Part shown: in pieces, positions 5,762 through 10,673 of the stretch | Layout of the letters: each line of letters opens with the position of its first letter | How positions within the stretch are numbered: the first letter of the stretch is position 1 | DNA from: Spirochaetaceae bacterium | GTDB lineage: Bacteria > Spirochaetota > Spirochaetia > Treponematales > Breznakiellaceae | Length of the DNA stretch: 13,266 nucleotides | Assembly (NCBI GenBank): GCA_031273985.1 | Contig: JAISQV010000004.1 | Span: 1 to 13,266, forward strand | Direction of reading: 5' to 3' | Program-made: the position numbers and the translations under genes | The notes under the pieces: model-generated | Seen by the model: only the letters and a program-made list of their open reading frames with translations | The model's database searches: none | What the model was told of the DNA's origin: nothing

Positions 5762-6613
5762 ATGTCTCTTGATGCAGAACTCGATGAAAAGTACCAAAAA
5801 TTACTCGGCAGCCTTGCCCGCCTGGACGGCGCGGCGGTGGCCTTCTCCGGCGGGGCGGACAGCTCCTTTCTCTGCTTCGCGGCACGGGAGGCCCTGGGGA
5901 ACCGCGCCGTAGCCGTCACGATCCACTCCCCCATGCTCCCCCGGAGCGAACGGGAAGCCGCCGCGGCGGTGGCCGCCCGGGTGGGCATCGAGCATATACT
6001 CGTGGAAGAGGAAGACATCGATGAAGATGTGGCCGCCAATCCCAGGGATCGCTGCTACCACTGCAAGAAGCTGGAATTCGGGGCCATAGGGGAGGCGGCG
6101 CGGCGGCGGGGCATAGCCGTCGTACTCGACGGCTCCAACCTGGACGACCTGGGGGATTACCGCCCCGGCCTCAAGGCCCTGGAAGAAATAGGCGTGGTGA
6201 GCCCCCTCCGGGACGCGGGGCTCCGCAAGACGGACATACGGGCCCTCTCCAAGCGCTTCGGCCTGCCCACCTGGGACAAACCCGCCTTTGCCTGCCTTGC
6301 ATCCCGCATACCCTACGGGGAGCGCATAGACCGGGAAAAACTCTCCCGGGTGGAGGCGGCGGAGGAGGTGCTCCGGGAAGAGGGCTTCCGCCAGGCCCGG
6401 GTGCGCCTCCACGGGGACATTGCCCGGCTGGAAGTGGCCCCGGAGGAGCGCCGCCGCTTCTTCGACGAGGCCCTGCTGGACCGCGTTTCCCGCTCCCTCA
6501 AAAACTGCGGCTTCCTCTACGTGGCCCTGGAACTGGAAGGTTACCGTATGGGAAGCCTCAACCTGCTCCGGGGCGTCCCGGAAACGGCGGATTCCGCGGC
6601 GGCGCAGCGCTGA
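5762..6613 (+). CDS. larE: ATP-dependent sulfur transferase LarE, nickel-pincer cofactor biosynthesis
   Basis: 283 aa, cytosolic. LarE adenylates the carboxylates of the LarB product and inserts sulfur, giving the dithiolated precursor of the nickel-pincer nucleotide used by lactate racemase LarA and its relatives. Seen: PP-loop AFSGGADSSFL (SGGADSS at residues 29-35) for ATP; DRCYHCKK with Cys98 and Cys101; LDGSNLDD (122-129); and WDKPAFACLASRIPYGERI (171-189) with Cys178, equivalent in position to the sacrificial Cys176 of the Lactobacillus plantarum enzyme. The CxxC plus Cys178 make three cysteines, the set I recall from LarE forms that bind a [4Fe-4S] cluster and may act catalytically rather than lose their own sulfur. 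Length is normal for the family. The start follows CCCGGGAGGAACC. The stop overlaps the larB start (TGATG), implying translational coupling. Confidence 0.92.
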   Translation: MSLDAELDEKYQKLLGSLARLDGAAVAFSGGADSSFLCFAAREALGNRAVAVTIHSPMLPRSEREAAAAVAARVGIEHILVEEEDIDEDVAANPRDRCYHCKKLEFGAIGEAARRRGIAVVLDGSNLDDLGDYRPGLKALEEIGVVSPLRDAGLRKTDIRALSKRFGLPTWDKPAFACLASRIPYGERIDREKLSRVEAAEEVLREEGFRQARVRLHGDIARLEVAPEERRRFFDEALLDRVSRSLKNCGFLYVALELEGYRMGSLNLLRGVPETADSAAAQR

Positions 6614-7320
6614 TGGAAGGAATCGACTTTGCGGTGATAGACTCTCAGCGCCGGGAGCGGACGGGCTACGGCGAGGTGGTCTACTGCGCCGGCAAGACCC
6701 TGGACCAGGCGGAGGCCATCATCCTCAAGATGCGGGAAGAGAAACTCCCCGTGCTGGCCACTCGTGCGGAAAAGGCCCTGGCGGAGCGGCTCAGATCCTC
6801 CTGCCCGGAGGCGGAGTACGATGAACTTTCCCGGATCATCACCGTGGCCCCGGCGCCCCGCCCCGCTCCGGCGGGCCTCGTAGCCGTGGTGGCTGCGGGC
6901 ACCTCGGACCTGCCCGTGGCGCGGGAGGCGGCGCTTACCGCCGAATTCCTGGGGAGCCGGGTGGAGTCCATCGCCGATGTGGGCGTCGCCGGGATACACC
7001 GGCTCTTTAGCCGGCTGGAAGACATACGCCGCGCCCGGGTGGTGGTGGCCGTGGCCGGCATGGAGGGCGCCCTGGCCGGGGTCATAGCCGGCCTCGTCGC
7101 CGTCCCCGTAATCGCCGTCCCCACCAGCGTAGGCTACGGCGCCTCCTTCGGCGGGCTCGCGGCCCTGCTCAGTATGCTCAACTCCTGCTCCCCCGGCGTC
7201 TCCGTGGTAAACATAGACAACGGCTTCGGCGCGGGTTACCAGGCCAACCTGATCAACCGCCTGGCTTCAGGCGGAGACTCCGGAGGGAATACTAACCACA
7301 GACCACACGGACCACACTGA
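6613..7320 (+). CDS. larB: LarB, nicotinic acid adenine dinucleotide carboxylase/hydrolase of nickel-pincer cofactor synthesis
   Basis: 235 aa, related to PurE (AIR carboxylase). LarB carboxylates the pyridinium ring of NaAD and hydrolyses the phosphoanhydride, giving the substrate for LarE. Seen: VAAGTSDLPVAREAA (93-107), DVGVAGIHR (122-130), VVVAVAGMEGALAGVIAGL (143-161), PVIAVPTSVGYGASFGGLAAL (165-185) and MLNSCSPGVSVVNIDNGFGAG (188-208). Cys192 matches the conserved cysteine (Cys221 in L. plantarum LarB) that attacks the pyridine ring. The N-terminus is about 20 residues shorter than I expect for the family, beginning at the FAVID-GYGEVVYCAGKT region. The ATG overlaps larE's TGA by one base. 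Residues after about 220 (ending NTNHRPHGPH) are encoded by an intergenic repeat and are probably not functional. Confidence 0.92.
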   Translation: MEGIDFAVIDSQRRERTGYGEVVYCAGKTLDQAEAIILKMREEKLPVLATRAEKALAERLRSSCPEAEYDELSRIITVAPAPRPAPAGLVAVVAAGTSDLPVAREAALTAEFLGSRVESIADVGVAGIHRLFSRLEDIRRARVVVAVAGMEGALAGVIAGLVAVPVIAVPTSVGYGASFGGLAALLSMLNSCSPGVSVVNIDNGFGAGYQANLINRLASGGDSGGNTNHRPHGPH

Positions 7321-7352
7321 CTTTTACTGACTTGTCCGTGTCGTCTGTGCTG
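7295..7352. repeat. CAC-periodic repeat forming a long imperfect hairpin across the larB stop codon
   Basis: The 16-base arm CACAGACCACACGGAC (7297-7312) pairs with GTCCGTGTCGTCTGTG (7334-7349) with one mismatch, around a 21-base loop containing CTGACTT twice. The left arm is inside larB; the stop codon (7318-7320) is in the loop. The sequence belongs to the same CAC-periodic family as 1708-1740. No T-run follows directly. Confidence 0.75.
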
Positions 7353-7373
7353 TCTACTTTTCCTCTACTTTAT

Positions 7374-7431
7374 CCTCTACTTTTCCTCGGTTCCATAGCG
7401 GAAAAGTTCCATAGCGGAAAAGTGGTTAAAT
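7374..7431. repeat. Hairpin repeat, second copy, with a 16-bp tandem duplication
   Basis: Same unit as 5635-5676, except for C to G at position 17 and a perfect tandem duplication of TTCCATAGCGGAAAAG (7391-7406 and 7407-7422). A further partial TCTACTTTTCCTC lies just upstream at 7353-7365. Confidence 0.85.
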
Positions 7432-7460
7432 CAGTTGTTTTGGCCCAATCAAGGTATAGG

Positions 7461-7469
7461 GTGCGGAGG
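7461..7469 (+). repeat. 9-bp target-site duplication, left copy
   Basis: GTGCGGAGG directly abuts the left inverted repeat of the MITE-like element; the identical right copy is at 7684-7692. Confidence 0.8.
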
Positions 7470-7683
7470 CAGGAATTCTAAGTTTGAAAACTTAGGCATT
7501 TCTATCCAAAAACCACTCAAATTATTCATAATTTGAGTGGTTTTTACCTTAGCCTGCCACCCCTTCCATTCAAGAATTCTAAGTTTTTGCCGGTATCTAC
7601 GCCTCGGTAAAGTAACAAGGGGTTCTGACAGGACCCCCGGTAATTTTTTAAGGCGTCCTGCCATGTTAAACTTAGAATTCCTG
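7470..7683. mobile_element. MITE-like non-autonomous element, 214 bp, with 16-bp perfect terminal inverted repeats
   Basis: The left end CAGGAATTCTAAGTTT (7470-7485) is the exact reverse complement of the right end AAACTTAGAATTCCTG (7668-7683). The 9-base GTGCGGAGG occurs immediately outside both ends (7461-7469 and 7684-7692) in direct orientation, as expected of a target-site duplication. The interior is AT-rich compared with its surroundings and has no transposase-sized frame, so movement would need a transposase supplied elsewhere. A third copy of the end sequence (GAATTCTAAGTTT) lies inside at 7574-7586. The IS family is unknown to me; 9-bp duplications occur in several families, including IS4. 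Confidence 0.85.
7508..7545. terminator. 18-bp perfect inverted repeat inside the MITE-like element, possible bidirectional terminator
   Basis: The arms AAAAACCACTCAAATTAT (7508-7525) and ATAATTTGAGTGGTTTTT (7528-7545) are perfect complements two bases apart. Read from either side, the stem ends in a T5 tract. It lies between the convergent genes larB and nifS, where neither gene has another clear T-tailed terminator. The stem is AT-rich, so termination strength is uncertain. Confidence 0.55.
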
Positions 7684-7692
7684 GTGCGGAGG
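7684..7692 (+). repeat. 9-bp target-site duplication, right copy
   Basis: GTGCGGAGG directly abuts the right inverted repeat of the MITE-like element and matches 7461-7469 perfectly. Confidence 0.8.
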
Positions 7693-7775
7693 TTGATCGC
7701 TTCGCCTGGCGCTTGCAGGCTTCTTCCGCGCTTGTGCGGCGCTCAGCGCAAACTCCGGGGATGGGGGGCGTTGCT

Positions 7776-7826
7776 GCTGAAGCCGCTTTGCGGCTTCAGC
7801 TTGGGAGTTTTGCTGCGCAAAACTCC
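7776..7826. repeat. Two adjacent perfect hairpins just downstream of nifS
   Basis: Stem 1 is 7776-7786/7790-7800 (arm GCTGAAGCCGC, loop TTT). Stem 2 is 7804-7813/7817-7826 (arm GGAGTTTTGC, loop TGC). GCGCAAACTCCGG at 7746-7758 is a half-copy of stem 2. The same GGAGTTT/AAACTCC motif recurs on the other side of nifS at 9036-9107. Confidence 0.75.
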
Positions 7827-7850
7827 GGGAGAAAGCCGGGGAGCCCCTCC

Positions 7851-9020
7851 TCACTCCTCCTTTATCCCTTTCCGCGCCTCCTCCACGATGGGGGGCAGCG
7901 CCTCCAGGATGCGGTCCACGTCGGCCTCCGTGTTGTACACGCTGAGGGAGATGCGCAGGGCGCTCCGGGCGATCTTCGCGTCGTAGCCCATGGCCAGGAG
8001 CGGCGCCGGGGGATCGATGGAACCGACGGAGCAGGCGGAGCCGGAACTGACGCAGATGCCCTCCTCATCGAGGCGGAGCACCAGTTTCTGGCTTCCCACG
8101 CCCTCCAGCCCCTCGAACACGAAGGAGGCGAGACCGGGAAGGCGCCGCACCGGGTCGCCGGTCAGCAGGGCCCCCGGAATCGCCAGGACCCCCGCGATGA
8201 GGCGGTCCCGCAGGGCCGTTATGCGCTGGTTGTTTTCCTCCAGCGATGCCGTGCCCTCCTCCAGGGCCGCCGCCATACCGGCGATCAGGGGGACATTCTC
8301 CGTGCCCGATCTCCGGCCCTTTTCCTGTCCGCCTCCCCAGATAAGGGGGCCGGGGATCAGCGGGACCCGCGCGTAGAGGGCGCCTATCCCCTTGGGGCCG
8401 TGAAACTTGTGGGCCGACAGGGTCAGCATATCCACGCCTATGTCCCGTACATTGATGGGGATATGCCCCGCTGCCTGCACGGCGTCGGTGTGGAAGAGTA
8501 CTTTGCGCTCGTGGGCCACGTCGCAAAGCCCCTTGATGGGGAGCAGCGCTCCGGTAACATTGTTGGCCATCATCACGCTGACCAGAATCGTGTCTTCCCG
8601 TATCGCGCCGCGGAGCTGGTCGGGGCTTACCATCCCGTTCCGTCCGGGTTCCAGCAGCGTAACCTCGAAGCCCCGGCCCTCAAGCCGCTCCAGGGCCTTG
8701 AGCACGGCGCTGTGCTCGATGCGGGTAGAAATGATGTGCTTGCCCCGGCCCGCGTACTGCTCGCAGACGCTGAAAATGGCCCAGTTGTCCCCCTCGGTGC
8801 CGCCGGAGGTAAAAAATATTTCATTGTTCCGAGCGCCCAGGGCCCCGGCTACCTTCCGGCGGGAATCCTCAAGACTCTTCTTTGCGTCCCGGCCCAGGCC
8901 GTAGATCGCCGAGGGGTTTCCGTAGGCCGTGGAAAACAAGGGCAGCATGGCCTCCAGGGCCGCCGGCGAAACCGGAGTGGTCGCCGAATTATCCGCGTAA
9001 ACTATCCCTTGGGTTTCCAT
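7851..9020 (-). CDS. nifS: Cysteine desulfurase, NifS/IscS family
   Basis: PLP enzyme taking sulfur from L-cysteine onto an active-site cysteine for Fe-S cluster, thio-cofactor and tRNA thiolation pathways. Residues below are numbered from the upstream Met at 9023. Seen: YADNSATTPV (9-18), TSGGTEGDN (72-80) for cofactor phosphate, HTDAVQAAGH (178-187), the PLP lysine in LSAHKFHGPKGIG (Lys206) and the persulfide cysteine in SSGSACSVGS (Cys331). The short loop after Cys331 and overall length (389-390 aa) fit the group I NifS/IscS class. Two ATGs are adjacent (9023 and 9020); AAGGAGG ends 4 nt before the first and 7 nt before the second, so I prefer 9020. A 12-codon upstream frame ends on it. 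No iscU, nifU or iscR is in the window. Whether it serves nitrogenase or housekeeping clusters cannot be decided, so the symbol names the family only. Confidence 0.9.
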   Translation of the reverse strand: METQGIVYADNSATTPVSPAALEAMLPLFSTAYGNPSAIYGLGRDAKKSLEDSRRKVAGALGARNNEIFFTSGGTEGDNWAIFSVCEQYAGRGKHIISTRIEHSAVLKALERLEGRGFEVTLLEPGRNGMVSPDQLRGAIREDTILVSVMMANNVTGALLPIKGLCDVAHERKVLFHTDAVQAAGHIPINVRDIGVDMLTLSAHKFHGPKGIGALYARVPLIPGPLIWGGGQEKGRRSGTENVPLIAGMAAALEEGTASLEENNQRITALRDRLIAGVLAIPGALLTGDPVRRLPGLASFVFEGLEGVGSQKLVLRLDEEGICVSSGSACSVGSIDPPAPLLAMGYDAKIARSALRISLSVYNTEADVDRILEALPPIVEEARKGIKEE

Positions 9021-9058
9021 CATTCAGCCTCCTTGGGAGTTTGTTGCGCTTTGCGCAT
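9020..9058 (-). CDS. Possible 12-codon upstream ORF overlapping the nifS start
   Basis: ATG at 9058, preceded by GGAGG at 4 nt spacing, encodes MRKAQQTPKEAE and stops at TGA (9022-9020). The last base of that stop is the first base of the preferred nifS ATG (TGATG), the same geometry as larE-larB. It contains no cysteine codons, so it is not an obvious cysteine attenuator. It overlaps a repeat palindrome and may be fortuitous. Confidence 0.3.
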   Translation of the reverse strand: MRKAQQTPKEAE

Positions 9059-9107
9059 AAGACCTCCAAAAATCGCCTGCAAGGCGATTTTTTACCCTGC
9101 AAACTCC
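9036..9107. repeat. Nested inverted-repeat element upstream of nifS (AACTCC family)
   Basis: Outer arms GGAGTTTG (9036-9043) and CAAACTCC (9100-9107) enclose a TGCGC-TTT-GCGCA stem and the terminator-like stem at 9068-9092. The outer arm motif matches the GGAGTTTTGC hairpin at 7804-7826 beyond the other end of nifS. Confidence 0.65.
9068..9093. terminator. Bidirectional intrinsic terminator between the ferredoxin gene and nifS
   Basis: Perfect 10-bp stem AAAAATCGCC (9068-9077) / GGCGATTTTT (9083-9092), loop TGCAA, with T5 following on the minus strand and T6 on the plus strand. It is well placed to end or attenuate ferredoxin transcription (minus) before nifS; whether nifS has its own promoter downstream of it is unclear. 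Confidence 0.65.
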
Positions 9108-9128
9108 GTAAGCATACCCGGCAATTGT

Positions 9129-9168
9129 GGTTTTCATGGCTTTTTTCACTAAAAAAGCCGTGAAAACC
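9129..9168. repeat. 18-bp stem-loop downstream of the ferredoxin gene
   Basis: GGTTTTCATGGCTTTTTT (9129-9146) pairs with AAAAAAGCCGTGAAAACC (9151-9168) with one T-G mismatch (a G-U wobble in RNA) around the loop CACT. It lies 35 bases past the ferredoxin stop. It has no external T-run but could help end the transcript or protect its 3' end. Confidence 0.65.
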
Positions 9169-9202
9169 TACAAGTGCAACAGGCTGCCAGGGCAGCGCCG
9201 GG

Positions 9203-9595
9203 TTACGACGCTTCCTTAATGTACAGAACCTCCGCGGGGCAGGCCCTGACGCAGATACCGCAGGCGATACACTTGCTGGGACTGGCCGCGCCCTCGGCCT
9301 TCACGATCACCTGGAAGGGGCAGGCCTCGACGCACTTCCCGCAGTCCACGCACTTCTTCTTGTCCAGCATGAACACGCCGTTCTTGTTCTCGGCGATGGC
9401 CCCCTGCTCACAGGCCTTGGCGCATTTTCCGCACTGCACGCAGAAACTGATCTGGGTCTTCCCTGACTTCTCCCCAATCTGTATGCAGGAAAGACGGATA
9501 TCAGTGTTCTTGTAGAAGGCCTGCGCGCAGGCCAGCTCGCAGGTGAGGCAGGTCATACACGCGGACTTGTCCGTAACGGCTAATTTTTTCGACAT
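9203..9595 (-). CDS. Polyferredoxin-type electron-transfer protein with four [4Fe-4S] motifs (HycB/CooF-like)
   Basis: 130 aa, no signal peptide or Tat motif, so probably cytoplasmic. Four complete CxxCxxCxxxC motifs are visible: Cys13/16/19/23, Cys52/55/58/62, Cys82/85/88/92 and Cys109/112/115/119, plus Cys37. The last two are classical ferredoxin repeats followed by Pro. The arrangement resembles electron-transfer subunits such as CooF, HycB and HydN that pair with hydrogenases, CO dehydrogenase or formate dehydrogenase; no such partner is in the window, so the redox partner is unknown. The start is set at 9595: GGAGG lies 6 nt upstream, whereas an in-frame ATG two codons earlier (9601) directly abuts that motif and would leave no spacing. 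It is divergent from the lipoprotein gene. Confidence 0.88.
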   Translation of the reverse strand: MSKKLAVTDKSACMTCLTCELACAQAFYKNTDIRLSCIQIGEKSGKTQISFCVQCGKCAKACEQGAIAENKNGVFMLDKKKCVDCGKCVEACPFQVIVKAEGAASPSKCIACGICVRACPAEVLYIKEAS

Positions 9596-9615
9596 AAGCA
9601 TCCTCCATAGAAGGG

Positions 9616-9644
9616 ATGCTAGCACGGGCGGGGGTAAAACGCAA
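9616..9644 (-). promoter_or_regulatory. Candidate promoter of the ferredoxin gene
   Basis: Minus-strand TTGCGT (9644-9639) and TAGCAT (9621-9616) separated by 17 bases, about 20 bases upstream of the ATG at 9595 and just before the GGAGG ribosome-binding site. Confidence 0.4.
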
Positions 9645-9771
9645 CGGGATTTCCAGGCCCGTACCCGGCGTCCCGGAAGGGGAGTCTCCCGGTCTGACCG
9701 CCCTTCGCCCCTATCCCTTCGGGGAAGGCCGGGGGCTACACGCTTTTTTTCACTCCCTTTGTACAAACCCC

Positions 9772-9799
9772 TTGTTTATTATTGTTTTTATGGTATAGT
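9772..9799 (+). promoter_or_regulatory. Promoter of the lipoprotein / outer-membrane protein operon
   Basis: TTGTTT (9772-9777), a 16-base AT-rich spacer, and TATAGT (9794-9799) preceded by TGG, an extended -10 motif. The predicted start near 9806 gives a leader of about 20 bases containing GAAGGAGG. Confidence 0.6.
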
Positions 9800-9827
9800 A
9801 TGCCCTATATTAACTGAAGGAGGCTGT

Positions 9828-10673
9828 ATGCGTAAACTTTGCGGCATAGCAGTTTTATTCGTAGTCCTTACCCTCGCTCTGGGCTCGTGCGGCGTGGGGG
9901 AGCTTTTCTCAACTTCCCTGGCCAAAGACAGTAACCGTCTGACCAGGGCGGATATCGGGTCCGCGGATGACGCTCAGCGCCTTCTGGAGCAGGCCAAGAA
10001 TGATCCTGCCGCTTCCCGGTCGCTGCTGGACAAGATTCTGGGGCTGGCCGGAGATGAAAATATAAGCGATGCGGAGAAGCAGGAGCTTCTGGGAGCCGCC
10101 GCCGCTGCGGCCGTTCAGGCCTCCGACATAGGCGGGTTGATCCTGGGCGCCGCCTCTTCCCTGGATGTTCAGAGCCTGGGTTCGGGAAGCGGCGAGCCTG
10201 AAGATTATGCGAAACTTATCCAGGATTTGCTGGATGCGGCGGAGAGCCGCGATGTGGCGGGTATCTCCGATGAGATGGCCGGGGCCTTCGCCGGCTCCTA
10301 CGACCCTGACGGAACACTGTCCGATGAGGTATTGGCCGGCATGGGCAAGACCCCGCAGGAACAGGATACAAACCTGGGCCTTCTGGCGCTGTCCCTGCTC
10401 TTGGGGCAGTTGGAGCCCGATGCGGATATTACGAAATACGCTGGTGATGACAACTCCTTTGCCGAGGATCCCGCCGGCGCAATGGGGGAGATTTTCAGGG
10501 GTTTAGAAACGGACGGTGCGGATTCGGTGAGCGATATAATCGAGATCAACCCTTCCCTCAAACTGTTGGATGCGACAATCGGTTCCATCGGCAAAGATGG
10601 TCATGAGGTTACCGATCCCATCGCCAAACAGCTTGGGGCCTTCTGGAATTCCCTTAAGGGGGTTGCCTCATGA
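9828..10673 (+). CDS. Putative lipoprotein, function unknown, paired with an outer-membrane barrel
   Basis: 281 aa. The N-terminus has two basic residues, a hydrophobic core (residues 6-18) and a spirochaete-type lipobox ALGSC, giving a lipidated Cys21. The mature part is helical, acidic and Ala/Gly/Leu-rich with no domain I recognise. Segments such as DAQRLLEQAKNDPAASRSLLDKIL and DYAKLIQDLLDAAESRDVAG suggest repeated amphipathic helices. The start is fixed by GAAGGAGG 4 nt before the ATG and an extended -10 promoter upstream; open frame before that point is not coding. Its stop overlaps the next gene's start (ATGA at 10670), so the two proteins are probably made together and may act together in the envelope. 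Confidence 0.8.
   Translation: MRKLCGIAVLFVVLTLALGSCGVGELFSTSLAKDSNRLTRADIGSADDAQRLLEQAKNDPAASRSLLDKILGLAGDENISDAEKQELLGAAAAAAVQASDIGGLILGAASSLDVQSLGSGSGEPEDYAKLIQDLLDAAESRDVAGISDEMAGAFAGSYDPDGTLSDEVLAGMGKTPQEQDTNLGLLALSLLLGQLEPDADITKYAGDDNSFAEDPAGAMGEIFRGLETDGADSVSDIIEINPSLKLLDATIGSIGKDGHEVTDPIAKQLGAFWNSLKGVAS

Larger units (their letters stand above)
7321..7850. other. 530-base convergent intergenic region between larB and nifS; no gene
   Basis: In order it contains the hairpin across the larB end, the duplicated hairpin repeat (7374-7431), an AT-rich MITE-like element (7470-7683) with flanking target duplication, and two perfect GC-rich hairpins (7776-7800 and 7804-7826) before the nifS stop. 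No open frame here shows a ribosome-binding site with a recognisable product. Confidence 0.75.

Noticed and set aside
7713..9152. 479-codon plus-strand frame opposite nifS
   Set aside because: Low-complexity Gly/His/Arg product, antisense to a complete cysteine desulfurase with intact catalytic residues.
9543..9827. N-terminal extension of the lipoprotein frame upstream of 9828
   Set aside because: It overlaps the ferredoxin gene and runs through the promoter; the ATG at 9828 has the ribosome-binding site and begins a proper lipoprotein signal.
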